Of a stretch of DNA of 64,000 nt, positions 28,085-36,171 are shown one piece after another. Each line of letters starts with the position of its first letter. The first letter of the stretch is position 1. The DNA is from Duganella sp. BJB480 (GTDB lineage Bacteria > Pseudomonadota > Gammaproteobacteria > Burkholderiales > Burkholderiaceae_D). Location of the stretch: the NCBI GenBank assembly GCA_003416985.1, contig QVIN01000006.1, positions 517,871 to 581,870 on the forward strand, read 5' to 3'. Both the position numbers and the translations under genes were made by a program. The notes under the pieces were generated by a model, which worked only from the letters and a program-made list of their open reading frames with translations, was not told where the DNA came from and searched no databases.

Positions 28085-30481
28085 CTACAGGCTGGCCCGG
28101 AATTCCACCGCGATCGTGCGCGGCGGCGTCAGGTAGGCATAGGGCGCGCCGTATTGCTCCGTTTGTCCTCCCAGATTGGTGATGTAGCGCTGGTCGAACA
28201 CATTGTTGACCAACAGCGCCACGCCATAGCGCGAGCTCGGGCTGTCCCAACCCAGGCGCAGATCGAACTTGCTGGTGGCGCCGCCGGTTTTCAACTGCGC
28301 GGTGCTCAGGCATTGAAGCTTGGCGGTGTCGCTGTTGCAGCGCTGCGCGGTCGAATGCGTGCCCTGGAAATTCAGGCTGCTCCGGCCACCCATCGTCTCC
28401 CAGTTGACGTTCACGCCCGCCATCGCCGTCATGCGCGGCGTGCCCACCGGCTGGCCGCCCAGGTCCAGCGTGACATGGCCGGCCGCGTCGAGGCGCTGAT
28501 AGCGGGTGTAGGTCTGGTCGATGTACTCCATGCCGCCGAACACCGTCACGCGCGGCGTGACGCGCATGCGGCCGTCGAGGTCCAGGCCATGCGCCTTCTG
28601 GTCGCTGGACACCACGTTATAGGTCGGCACTGTGCCCACGCTGTACAGCTGGATGTCCTGCAGGTTCTTGAACTTGTAGGCGAACAGCGAGGCGTTGACC
28701 GTGGCGCGCAACTCGGGCAGGGCCAGCTTCATGCCGGCTTCGACGTTGGTCATCTTCTCGGGCGCGAAGCTCGGGTCCTGTCCGGCGGCGGCCGGCGCGG
28801 CGGGATTGGGCGGCGTGAAGATATTAAAGCCGCCGGCCTGGTAGCCGCGCGACAGGGATGTGAACAGCAGCGTGTCCTTGTTCAGCTTATGGTCCACCAC
28901 CAGGCGCGGACTCCAGTCGCTCCAGTCCTTCTCGCGCGTGACGGGCGATCCCGCCAGTTGCGCCGCCGTGCTGAAGATCACGTTGGAAGGGAAGGCCGAC
29001 GCGTCCAGCCCGGCCAGCGGCCCGAAGCTGTTGAGGAAGGTGTCCAGCTGCGGCGACACGCGGCCCGGCACGTACCACGTCATGCGCTTCTTGTCCTGCG
29101 TATAGCGCAGGCCGGCGGTGACGTTGGTGGACGGCGTCACGTGCCAGATGGTGTCGCCGTAGAGCGAGGCCGATTTGGTCCGGACGTCGCTGTAGTGCGT
29201 CTCGTCCCAGCTGAACACCGTGTCCGCGCCGATGCCCGGCAGGCCCGCCGCGCCCAGGCCGGCGAACAGCATGGCGAAATTCGGCTGGCCGCCGGCGAAC
29301 TGGCTCAGGGTGTCCAGCGTGCCGGTGGTGACGAAGGCGCCGGCGTCCTGATGCTCGTTGTTATGGTAGAAGCTCAGGCCCGCGATCCAGTCCAGCTTAT
29401 CGTTTTTGCCCGACAGCTTGAACTCCTGCTGGAAGCTGTGGGCGCGCTTGGCGTCCAGCGTGGTCAGGAATAGGTCGGGCCGTGCACCGCCGTCGTTGTC
29501 GGTGATGTTGTGGGTGCTGAAGCGGCGATAGGCGGTGGTGGAAGTGAAGTTCATGCCGGCCAGCGGCGTTTCGAAGCGCAGCGTGGCGCCGTCGAACATC
29601 CTGCCCTCGCTGCCCTGGTCGTCGTTCTGCAGCGGCGCGTTGAAGGGATTGACGAAGTTGGCGGTGTAGGCCGCGTCATAGACGCCGGTGTAGCCGCCCA
29701 GCGGCAGCCTGGGGTCCTTGATGACGCCGAACGCCGGACGGCCGTACTGCTCCATGTTCTCGTGCTCCCACGCGAACACCAGCTTGGCGGCGTCGAAGTC
29801 CTTGCGCAGCGTCAGCCGGGTGGCCCAGTCCTTGTCGCCGCCGGACTTCTTGCCGGTGGACGTGTTGTCGATCCAGCCCTCGCTGCCCGAACGCACCGCC
29901 ACCAGCCGCGCGGCGAAGGTGTCGGTGATCGGGATGTTCAGCATCGCGTCCGCGTTGGCGCGGCCGTACTTGCCCAGCTTGACGTGGCCCGAGGCGTCAA
30001 GCTCCTTGCCCGGTTCATTGGTGGTGATGGCGATGGCGCCGGCCGCGCTGTTACGGCCGAACAGCGTGCCTTGCGGGCCCTTGATCACTTCGATGCGCTG
30101 GACGTCGATGAAGTTCATCAGCGCGCCGCCCGTCTTGCCGGTGTAGACGCCGTCGACATAGATGCCGACCGGCGAATCGGTGGCGATGCCGAAGTCGCCC
30201 GTCTGCACGCCGCGTATGCCGAAGCCGGGCTGCGTCGGCTCGGACGCGTCGACCACCAGGCCCGGAACGTAGCCATTCAGGTCGCCCAGGTCCTTGGCGC
30301 CGATGGCGTCGAGGTCCTTGTTGGTCAGTACCTGGATGGTCATCGGCACGTCCTGCACGAACTGCTTGCGGGACTGCGCGGTGACGACGACCGACGGGAT
30401 GTCGTCGGCTGCCCACGCGGGCGGGATGAGGAAGGCTGCGGCGAGGCTGGCGGAAATTACGGTGCGGGCAGGGATGCTCAA
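28085..30481 (-). CDS. TonB-dependent receptor leading the hydrolase operon
   Basis: About 798 residues: signal peptide (SASLAAAFLIPPAWA), TonB box region (SVVVTAQSR), plug with PMTIQVLTNKDLDAIGAKDL, GVYTGKTGGALMNFID and IEVIKGPQGTLFGRNSAAG, then a barrel ending in ...TIAVEFRASL. I choose TTG 30481 because GGAGGA lies 5 bases before it and that site overlaps the other candidate, ATG 30493, which itself has no site upstream. The plug style resembles receptors for catechol, aromatic or terpenoid compounds, but ligand is not determined. It is the first gene of the operon with a serine hydrolase and MaoC hydratase, suggesting uptake then breakdown of one compound class. Confidence 0.9.
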   Translation of the reverse strand: MSIPARTVISASLAAAFLIPPAWAADDIPSVVVTAQSRKQFVQDVPMTIQVLTNKDLDAIGAKDLGDLNGYVPGLVVDASEPTQPGFGIRGVQTGDFGIATDSPVGIYVDGVYTGKTGGALMNFIDVQRIEVIKGPQGTLFGRNSAAGAIAITTNEPGKELDASGHVKLGKYGRANADAMLNIPITDTFAARLVAVRSGSEGWIDNTSTGKKSGGDKDWATRLTLRKDFDAAKLVFAWEHENMEQYGRPAFGVIKDPRLPLGGYTGVYDAAYTANFVNPFNAPLQNDDQGSEGRMFDGATLRFETPLAGMNFTSTTAYRRFSTHNITDNDGGARPDLFLTTLDAKRAHSFQQEFKLSGKNDKLDWIAGLSFYHNNEHQDAGAFVTTGTLDTLSQFAGGQPNFAMLFAGLGAAGLPGIGADTVFSWDETHYSDVRTKSASLYGDTIWHVTPSTNVTAGLRYTQDKKRMTWYVPGRVSPQLDTFLNSFGPLAGLDASAFPSNVIFSTAAQLAGSPVTREKDWSDWSPRLVVDHKLNKDTLLFTSLSRGYQAGGFNIFTPPNPAAPAAAGQDPSFAPEKMTNVEAGMKLALPELRATVNASLFAYKFKNLQDIQLYSVGTVPTYNVVSSDQKAHGLDLDGRMRVTPRVTVFGGMEYIDQTYTRYQRLDAAGHVTLDLGGQPVGTPRMTAMAGVNVNWETMGGRSSLNFQGTHSTAQRCNSDTAKLQCLSTAQLKTGGATSKFDLRLGWDSPSSRYGVALLVNNVFDQRYITNLGGQTEQYGAPYAYLTPPRTIAVEFRASL

Positions 30482-30614
30482 ATCGTCCTCCATTGGAAAA
30501 CAGCGGCCACCTGGGTGGTGCAGACGATTATGCCTACATCCATGCTATATACACAAGAATTAACGGCAACGTTGAGGCTTGTGAAACACAAATCGGTCGG
30601 ATTCACATCGATAG

Positions 30615-31136
30615 TTAATCCAGTTGTAGCCTGGGCTTCCTGAACGGCAGGGTGAGGGCGCCGGCGATCACGCCCAGCAGGTGCGCCTGCCATGCGACCA
30701 CCACGTCCAGCGGCAGGTTGGACCAGCCGTGGACCGCGCCGGCGGCTTCGGCGGCGATCTTGGCGACCAGCGTGGCGGCCATCAGCAGCAGGGCCGCGCG
30801 CATGGAGCGGGTGGCGCGCGGCCACAGCGCGCCGCCGGCCATCACCACCAGCATCGCGGCGATGGCGGACGCGCCGCGATAGTACAGGCAGTGCGGCGCG
30901 ATCAGCAGCATGCCCAGCGAGATGAAGGGCGCGCCCAGGCCCACCGCCAGCAGCAGGCGGCGCATGCCGTCGGCCGGCGAGGCGCTCAGCTGCACCACGA
31001 TCACGGCGGCGGCCAGCACCACGGCAAAGTCGATCAGCGCATGCTGCGCCGAGTAGTGGGCCAGATGGCCGGTCCACAGCCGCCAGAACTCGCCGGCCAG
31101 CAGTGCACGGCGGTCGAACTCCAGCAGCTCAACCAC
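30615..31136 (-). CDS. rrtA: Rhombosortase (rhomboid-type protease)
   Basis: Intramembrane serine protease of the rhombosortase group, which cleaves GlyGly-CTERM tails. Seen: GEFWRLWTGHLAHYSAQHAL (loop motif after helix 1), YYRGASA with the catalytic Ser, and VAWQAHLLGVIAGA with the catalytic His. Five hydrophobic helices follow the start. The start is uncertain: GTG 31136 overlaps the lipoprotein stop by 8 bp and leaves no first helix, whereas ATG 31253 would add 39 residues that share DNA with the lipoprotein tail and are Trp-rich, not clearly a helix. It directly follows its likely substrate gene. Confidence 0.82.
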   Translation of the reverse strand: MVELLEFDRRALLAGEFWRLWTGHLAHYSAQHALIDFAVVLAAAVIVVQLSASPADGMRRLLLAVGLGAPFISLGMLLIAPHCLYYRGASAIAAMLVVMAGGALWPRATRSMRAALLLMAATLVAKIAAEAAGAVHGWSNLPLDVVVAWQAHLLGVIAGALTLPFRKPRLQLD

Positions 31137-31959
31137 GGCGGCGCAACCGCCATGCCAACCCGGCCAGCAGCGCCACCAGCGCCAGGCTGGCCCAGTCCAT
31201 CGCGCCGCCGCCCTTGTAGCCTTGCTTGTTTTCGACCTGGTAGTTGGCGTCATGCTTGATGCGTTCGCGGAAGTTGTCCAGCTCCGCCTGCAGATTGGGG
31301 ATCAACTGGTCGACGGCGGCGTTGTAACCCTCGGTCTGCGCGGCGCGCGACTTTTCGCTGAAGCCCGCCATGCTGGCGCTGCCCTTGACCTGGCTGGTGC
31401 CGGGCGCGCGGAACAGCAGCTTGTGGCTCTGCACATCGAACACCGACGCGTCGAGCATGGTCTGCACATCGTACTGGTCGCCGTGCACCACGTAGGCGCC
31501 GATGATGGTCCAGTACAGCATCGACAGCGCATTGGAGTCGTTGAACTGCACCTGGTCGTAGGACAGCAGCGCCACCACTTCGACGTCGAACATGCGCGCT
31601 ACTTGTTCAAGGTTGGTGAAGCCGCCCCTGGCGCGCATGTACTGGGTCGGGATGATTTCGATCTTGCCGATGTACGGGTGCTTGGAGAAGGAGTCGCGCA
31701 CGCGCTCCAGCAATTTCATGCGGGCCGTTTCAGGCAGGCCGTTGCCCCAGCCGGCGCCGGGAACGAAGGCGATGCCGACCCGCACCGGCGGCCGCAGTCG
31801 CGTGACGGTGGGCGTCATGACCGGCGCATCCTTGGCGTCGGGGTAGAGATAGTCGACCATGCTGCCGGTCTGCTTGACGCTGCGGCCACTGGTCATGAAG
31901 GCGCAGCTGGACAGCAAGGAAGCGGCCAGCGCGATGAGCAGGATATTCAGGATACGCAT
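31129..31959 (-). CDS. Rhombotarget lipoprotein with GlyGly-CTERM
   Basis: 276 residues. The signal peptide ends in the lipobox LSSC (Cys19), and the C-terminus has KGGGAMDW, a hydrophobic helix (SLALVALLAGLAW) and RLRRRG: the GlyGly-CTERM sorting signal cut by rhombosortase. The body (RVGIAFVPGAGW, MFDVEVVALLSYDQVQF) matches the rhombotarget lipoprotein family, whose function is not known. It is encoded directly before the rhombosortase with an overlap, the usual pairing. GGAG stands 8 bases before the ATG and a TATAAT promoter about 23 bases before it. Confidence 0.87.
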   Translation of the reverse strand: MRILNILLIALAASLLSSCAFMTSGRSVKQTGSMVDYLYPDAKDAPVMTPTVTRLRPPVRVGIAFVPGAGWGNGLPETARMKLLERVRDSFSKHPYIGKIEIIPTQYMRARGGFTNLEQVARMFDVEVVALLSYDQVQFNDSNALSMLYWTIIGAYVVHGDQYDVQTMLDASVFDVQSHKLLFRAPGTSQVKGSASMAGFSEKSRAAQTEGYNAAVDQLIPNLQAELDNFRERIKHDANYQVENKQGYKGGGAMDWASLALVALLAGLAWRLRRRG

Positions 31960-31981
31960 GGGGATTCTCCGGTGATCGCGG

Positions 31982-32010
31982 ATTATATGGCCCTGTACCT
32001 CCCGGCTGAA
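31982..32010 (-). promoter_or_regulatory. Promoter for the rhombotarget-rhombosortase pair
   Basis: On the minus strand TATAAT (31987 to 31982) is a perfect -10; TTCAGC at 32010-32005 is a partial -35 with 17-bp spacing. The -35 lies in the loop of the hairpin at 31992-32027, so terminator and promoter overlap. Confidence 0.5.
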
Positions 32011-32027
32011 AGGCCGGGAGGCACAGG
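31992..32027 (-). terminator. Long hairpin after the redoxin gene
   Basis: CCTCCCGGC (31998-32006) pairs perfectly with 32013-32021 around a six-base loop; CCTGT/ACAGG extends the stem by five pairs beyond one mismatch. It sits 3 bp past the redoxin stop. A T run is missing, so termination is likely but may be weak. Confidence 0.55.
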
Positions 32028-32029
32028 CA

Positions 32030-32542
32030 TCACCGGATGCTACAGGCGGTATCGTCGCAGTGTACTTCGGCCCCGGACGGAGCTTCGGCCAGCAGCTGTC
32101 CGATCAGCGCGCCGACCTGCATGTCGTCGGCGCGGCCGAAGTGGTTCAGCCGCAGCCGGCCCTGGCGATCGATCACCAGCAGCGTCGGCGTGCCGCGCAG
32201 CTGGTACTGCGCCATCGTCATCGGCACGGCGCCGCGCGGCGAGGGCCGGTCTATCGCCACCGGGAACTGGATGCGGTACTCGTGCACAAAGGCTTCCAGC
32301 GCCTTCGCCGTCATGGCGTCGTGGTGTTCGAAGACGGAATGCAGTCCGATCACGGCGACGTCCTGTTCGTCGAAATTGCTGCGTATCGTCTTGGCCTGCG
32401 GGATGCCGTGCGAAACGCAGCCGGGGCACAGCATCTGGAAGGCATGGACGGCGACGACCTTGCCGCGCAACTGCCGCAACGACAGCGGCTGCGCGGTGTT
32501 CAGCCAGGCCGCGACCTGGAGCTCGGGGGCGATAGTGTGCAT
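32030..32542 (-). CDS. AhpC/TSA-type redoxin with CPGC motif
   Basis: 170 residues, no signal peptide, so cytoplasmic. Thioredoxin-like fold with the active-site Cys39-Pro-Gly-Cys42 (FQMLCPGC), a cis-Pro segment RGTPTLLVIDRQG, and DEQDVAVIGLHSVFEHHD. Proteins of this kind reduce or relay disulfides, or act as peroxidases; CPGC is more reductase-like than the TxxC of true peroxiredoxins. It follows the AhpD-like gene by 9 bp on the same strand, so they form one operon behind a MarR-family operator, and may act together against peroxides or electrophiles. Confidence 0.85.
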   Translation of the reverse strand: MHTIAPELQVAAWLNTAQPLSLRQLRGKVVAVHAFQMLCPGCVSHGIPQAKTIRSNFDEQDVAVIGLHSVFEHHDAMTAKALEAFVHEYRIQFPVAIDRPSPRGAVPMTMAQYQLRGTPTLLVIDRQGRLRLNHFGRADDMQVGALIGQLLAEAPSGAEVHCDDTACSIR

Positions 32543-32551
32543 GGCGGCTCC

Positions 32552-33094
32552 TTACTTGGCGCGCAGTTTCACGGCGGGGAAGTCGACCGGCACCTTGAAC
32601 GCCACGTTGACGTAGTTGGTGAACAGGTTCAGCGCGACGTGGGCCATGATCTCGACGATGGCCTCGTCGTTGAAGCCAACCGCGCGCAGCGCTTCCACAT
32701 CCTCGTCACTGATCTGCGCGCGGTTGGCGACGACCGCGATGGCGAAACGCAGCGCGGCGGCGGTCTTCGGATCGCTGGAGTGGCCGGCTTGCGCCTCGCT
32801 CATCTCCTCGGCGCTGGCGCCGGCCTTGCGTCCCAGGACGGTGTGCGCGGCCAGGCAGTATTCGCAGTCGTTGCGGTCGGCGATGGCGACGGCGATCTGT
32901 TCGCCCAGTTTGGCGTCGATCACGCCGCCGCCCAGCGCGCCGAAGGAACCCCACATGCTTTTCAACGCGGCGGTGGAATTGGCGACGGCCTTGAACATGT
33001 TCGGCGTGGCGCCGAACGCGCCCTGGATTTGCGCCAGCAGTTGTTGGCGTTCGCCGGTGGTGTCGGCAGGGGAGACGAGGGAGATGCGGTTCAT
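32552..33094 (-). CDS. AhpD-like carboxymuconolactone decarboxylase-family protein
   Basis: 180 residues. The start is ATG 33094, with AAAGGAAA well placed; the ATG 33109 overlaps that site. The peroxidase-type signature of AhpD, Glu65-x11-Cys77-x2-Cys80-x3-His84 (DRNDCEYCLAAH), is complete, so it is likely an alkyl hydroperoxidase-like protein rather than a decarboxylase. The segment LRFAIAVVANRAQISDEDV is typical. It is cytoplasmic, cotranscribed with the CPGC redoxin, which could be its reductant, and sits behind an operator shared with the MarR regulator gene. Confidence 0.92.
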   Translation of the reverse strand: MNRISLVSPADTTGERQQLLAQIQGAFGATPNMFKAVANSTAALKSMWGSFGALGGGVIDAKLGEQIAVAIADRNDCEYCLAAHTVLGRKAGASAEEMSEAQAGHSSDPKTAAALRFAIAVVANRAQISDEDVEALRAVGFNDEAIVEIMAHVALNLFTNYVNVAFKVPVDFPAVKLRAK

Positions 33095-33140
33095 GGTGTT
33101 TCCTTTCATGGTTTAAAAAAGCACTGCGGTAAAAACAAAT

Positions 33141-33155
33141 AGGAGTCCTAACTAA
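33141..33155. promoter_or_regulatory. MarR operator copy 1, before the AhpD-like gene
   Basis: AGGAGTCCTAACTAA, 47 bp before the AhpD-like start. Fourteen of its 15 bases equal copy 2 at 33861-33875; only the central base differs. The centre AGGAGTCCT is a near-palindrome, as a dimeric winged-helix protein needs. Confidence 0.65.
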
Positions 33156-33172
33156 TTTGGTCAAAAAAAATC

Positions 33173-33826
33173 TCAGGCGAACACCTTCCAGTTGCGCTGG
33201 CGCGTGGCGGGATCGGCCGGCACCTGTTCCGGGCAGTCCATGCGCAGCAGCGCCACCGACAGCGGTGCGTTCACCAGCCCGCAGTGATGCGGCGCAGGCT
33301 TGCCGGGATGGCGGTTCGCTTCGAAATACTGGCACGACAGGCAGGCGCGCATCTCGGGGAAGCGCTCGGTCTTTTGCAGCTGGGCGATCAGCTTGAACAG
33401 GCCGGCCAGCAATTCCGTCTGCTGGGCCGAGGGCAGGGCGGCCGCCGCGTTTTCGGCGAAGCTCAGCGCGTCGCCGATGCGGGCCGCCGTGGCGGCGCCT
33501 TCGTCGGTCAGGAACAGGGCGGTGGCGCGGCCGTCGTCCTCCGCCCTGGCCTTGTACAGCAATCCCTTGGACACCAGCGCCGACACCGAATCGCTGGCGC
33601 TGGCCGCGCTGATCGACAGCTGCGACGCCAGCCAGGACAGGCGCACACCCTGCTTGCGGCCTTGCAGCAGCTGCAGGATCTCGGCCTGCGCCGGATTCAG
33701 GTTTTCGGCCGTGGCGAACTCCCACATACCGGAGCGCATCACACTGGCGATGCGTCCGATAGCGGTGACGATGCGCGCCGAGACGTCGGGCGTATCCTTC
33801 CACGGTTTGTCTGCTTTGGTGTCCAT
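33173..33826 (-). CDS. MarR-family regulator with Cys-rich tail
   Basis: 217 residues from ATG 33826. Winged helix at about 40-115 (LNPAQAEILQLLQGRKQG, LSISAASASDSVSALVSKG, the wing ARAEDDGRATALFLTDEG). The C-terminal extension carries Cys162, Cys165, Cys182 and Cys198 with His180-His181 (CLSC, HHC, DC), a plausible zinc or redox centre; this is a known variant of the family. It probably represses itself and the AhpD-like/redoxin operon, because the same 15-base motif lies before both. The -10 hexamer TATAAT ends 8 bases before the ATG, so the mRNA may be leaderless. ATGs farther up overlap the promoter. Confidence 0.9.
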   Translation of the reverse strand: MDTKADKPWKDTPDVSARIVTAIGRIASVMRSGMWEFATAENLNPAQAEILQLLQGRKQGVRLSWLASQLSISAASASDSVSALVSKGLLYKARAEDDGRATALFLTDEGAATAARIGDALSFAENAAAALPSAQQTELLAGLFKLIAQLQKTERFPEMRACLSCQYFEANRHPGKPAPHHCGLVNAPLSVALLRMDCPEQVPADPATRQRNWKVFA

Positions 33827-33833
33827 GCTGTGC

Positions 33834-33861
33834 ATTATACACAGGGATTTCAATTTAACAA
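33834..33861 (-). promoter_or_regulatory. Promoter for the MarR gene
   Basis: On the minus strand, TTGTTA (33861 to 33856), 16-bp spacer, TATAAT (33839 to 33834). The expected transcription start is at or within about 2 bases of the ATG at 33826. The operator at 33861-33875 abuts the -35. Confidence 0.72.
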
Positions 33862-33875
33862 GGACTCCTAACTAA
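33861..33875. promoter_or_regulatory. MarR operator copy 2, before the MarR gene
   Basis: AGGACTCCTAACTAA abutting and sharing a base with the -35 hexamer of the MarR promoter, so bound repressor would block RNA polymerase. It matches copy 1 (33141-33155) at 14 of 15 positions and lies 1 bp from the end of the upstream TonB receptor gene. Confidence 0.65.
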
Positions 33876-33876
33876 A

Positions 33877-36048
33877 TCAGAATCCCACCGAAAGGCCGGC
33901 GTACAAGGTGCGGCGGGCGCCGTACTGCGGCGCGCCCACGCCGACGCCGGAACCGTCGCGCAGCAGATAGCTCTTGTCGAAGGCGTTGACCAGCGCTAGG
34001 CGGCCTTCGACATTGCCGATCGGCGTGTTCTTCCAGTTGTGCGTCAGCGACAGGTTGACGGTGGTGTAGTGCGGCAGCGTGCCGGAGTTGGGCGCGGCGC
34101 CGTCTGGCGTCATGCGCAAGCCGCTGCCGTACAGGAAGTCGCCGCTCAACTTCGTCTCGCCCCAGTGGTAGTGGGCACCGCCCGATATCGTGTAGGTCTG
34201 GTCGTGGTCGACGTAGATGTAGTGGTTGGCGATGTAGGCCAGTTCGTCCGGCCCGAACAGCGATTGGCCGGAGACGATGTTCTGTCCCTTGGCCTGCTGC
34301 GTGGTCAGGTTGAGGAAGCCGCCCCAGTTGGACTGGTTGTACACGGCCGACAGTTCCAGTCCCTTGGCGTAGCCACGGTCGTAGTTGAACGGCGACAGGA
34401 TCAGCGCTTGGCCGAACTGGCCCTCGTCCAGCATGTTGCGGATCTTCTTGTAGTAGGCGTCGGCGGTGACGGTCAGCTGCTCGTTGAACTGGTGGCTCAA
34501 GCCGATGTCGTAGTAGTTGGCGCGCTCGGCCTTGACGTTGTCCGACACCGGCACCTGCGGCGCGTTGGAGGTGTTGGCGTATTTGTCGATGCTCGATTGC
34601 GCGGCCAGTTCCTGCGGCGGCGGGGTGAAGTAGCGCGAATAGCCGGCGTGCAGCGCCGTGCCCTTGGCCACCTGGTACGCCAGGTTGACGCGCGGGCTCC
34701 ATTGCTGCTCGTCGACGAAGGCCGAGACCTTGTCGAAGCGTACGCCGTAGTTCAGCGTCAGCGGCGCGGCGATATGCCATTCGTCCTGCAGGTAGAAGCT
34801 TGACAGCTTGCCGGTCTTGCTGCTGTTGTCGATGATGGTGCGCGGATCGGTGCCCGATTGCGCGCCGTCGACGGTGTCGAACACCGCCACCGCGTTGTCG
34901 CTGTGGGTGGTCTGGCGCGAGTAGGCCAGGCCGGCGCGCACGGTGTGGCCGGCGTTCAGTTTGTAGCTGGCGTCGAACTGCGCGCCGCTGGCGGAGTTGG
35001 AGCGCAGCGTGTCGGAGGCCACGCCGTTGTAGATCAAGTCGCCCAGCGCGTCGGGCATGTAGTGCAGCTCCGAATACTGGTGGAAGGCCGAGACCTGGTA
35101 ATTCAGGTCGCCCACGCTTTTTTGCAGCGACAGCACCAGGAATCGGTTCACTTCGCGCTGGTTCTCGTTCAGCTGCGACGAGGGCAGCTTGCTGATGCCG
35201 GTGGCGGCGTCGCTCTGGCCGGTGAGCGAGAAACCGGGCGCCTGGTCGGGATTGTTCGGGATCTGGAAGCGGCCGTTGTAGGTGCCGAACATCAGGCCCA
35301 ATCGGGTCTGGTCGTCCAGGAACCACGACAGGGCGCCGAACGATTTGCTTTGCTTGGTGCGGTCGTGCAGCGCGCTGCGGGCCGGCAGCGGATTTTCGAT
35401 GCCCTGCGCGTTCGACAGGTAGCTGCCGGACAGGTAGTAGTTGAAGGCGCCCTGGGTGCCGAAGAATTCCGCGCTCGGCTCGACATAGTCGTTGCCGCCC
35501 ACCAGAACGCCGACGCGGCCACCGGATTTGACCGTGCCTTCCTTGGTCTGGATGTCGACGATGCCCGAGGTGCGCAGGCCGAATTGCGCCGGCAGCGCGC
35601 CGGTGATGAAGTCGGTCTGCTGGACGAAGCGGGTGTCGATCGACTGTCCGAAGCCGCTGATACTCTCCGGCAGCTGCACGCCGTTGACGCGGTACTGCAC
35701 ATTGGCGTGGTCGTCGCGCACGTGGATGGAGCCCGAGCCCTTCGAATCCTGGCTCACGCCCGGAAGGCGCAGCAGCACTTCATTGAACGGCGTATTGTCG
35801 CCACGGCCCAGCTGTTCGATCATGTGGCGGTCGATCGAATAGACGGTGGTGCCGACATTCGGCGACAGGTCGATGCGGGCACTCTTCAGATGGGCGGCGG
35901 TCACTTCCACCTGCTGCATCGGGCTGCCGTCGGCGTTGGCCGGCGCGGCGGGGCTGGCGGCGGCATCGTCGGCGGCGCTGGCGTGGTGGGCGTAGAAGGC
36001 GGCTGCCAGCAGCAGTGGCAGGGTGCGGAGTTGTGGCGTGTGTTGCAT
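33877..36048 (-). CDS. TonB-dependent receptor after a DUF2946 gene
   Basis: 723 residues: signal peptide (LPLLLAAAFYAHHASA), a TonB-box-like MQQVEVTAAHLKSARIDLS, plug (NEVLLRLPGVSQDSKGSG, IHVRDDHANVQYRVNGVQLP, FGLRTSGIVDIQTKEG) and barrel to the terminal ...TLYAGLSVGF. Outer-membrane importer, ligand unknown. The preceding DUF2946 gene on the same strand, 123 bp away, is a family often placed next to copper or other metal receptors; here that is only a hint, since no Met-rich metal motif is visible. The stop overlaps nothing but almost touches the MarR operator. Confidence 0.9.
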   Translation of the reverse strand: MQHTPQLRTLPLLLAAAFYAHHASAADDAAASPAAPANADGSPMQQVEVTAAHLKSARIDLSPNVGTTVYSIDRHMIEQLGRGDNTPFNEVLLRLPGVSQDSKGSGSIHVRDDHANVQYRVNGVQLPESISGFGQSIDTRFVQQTDFITGALPAQFGLRTSGIVDIQTKEGTVKSGGRVGVLVGGNDYVEPSAEFFGTQGAFNYYLSGSYLSNAQGIENPLPARSALHDRTKQSKSFGALSWFLDDQTRLGLMFGTYNGRFQIPNNPDQAPGFSLTGQSDAATGISKLPSSQLNENQREVNRFLVLSLQKSVGDLNYQVSAFHQYSELHYMPDALGDLIYNGVASDTLRSNSASGAQFDASYKLNAGHTVRAGLAYSRQTTHSDNAVAVFDTVDGAQSGTDPRTIIDNSSKTGKLSSFYLQDEWHIAAPLTLNYGVRFDKVSAFVDEQQWSPRVNLAYQVAKGTALHAGYSRYFTPPPQELAAQSSIDKYANTSNAPQVPVSDNVKAERANYYDIGLSHQFNEQLTVTADAYYKKIRNMLDEGQFGQALILSPFNYDRGYAKGLELSAVYNQSNWGGFLNLTTQQAKGQNIVSGQSLFGPDELAYIANHYIYVDHDQTYTISGGAHYHWGETKLSGDFLYGSGLRMTPDGAAPNSGTLPHYTTVNLSLTHNWKNTPIGNVEGRLALVNAFDKSYLLRDGSGVGVGAPQYGARRTLYAGLSVGF

Positions 36049-36171
36049 GGTAAATCCTTGAATGTTCGGGCGTGGCTAGCCTCCGGCCTGCGCGATCGTG
36101 TCGGGCAGGCGCGCGGCTGCGCGCACGGGACGCAAAAGTGCGGCCGTGTTAAACGTAACGGAAAAAGCGGA

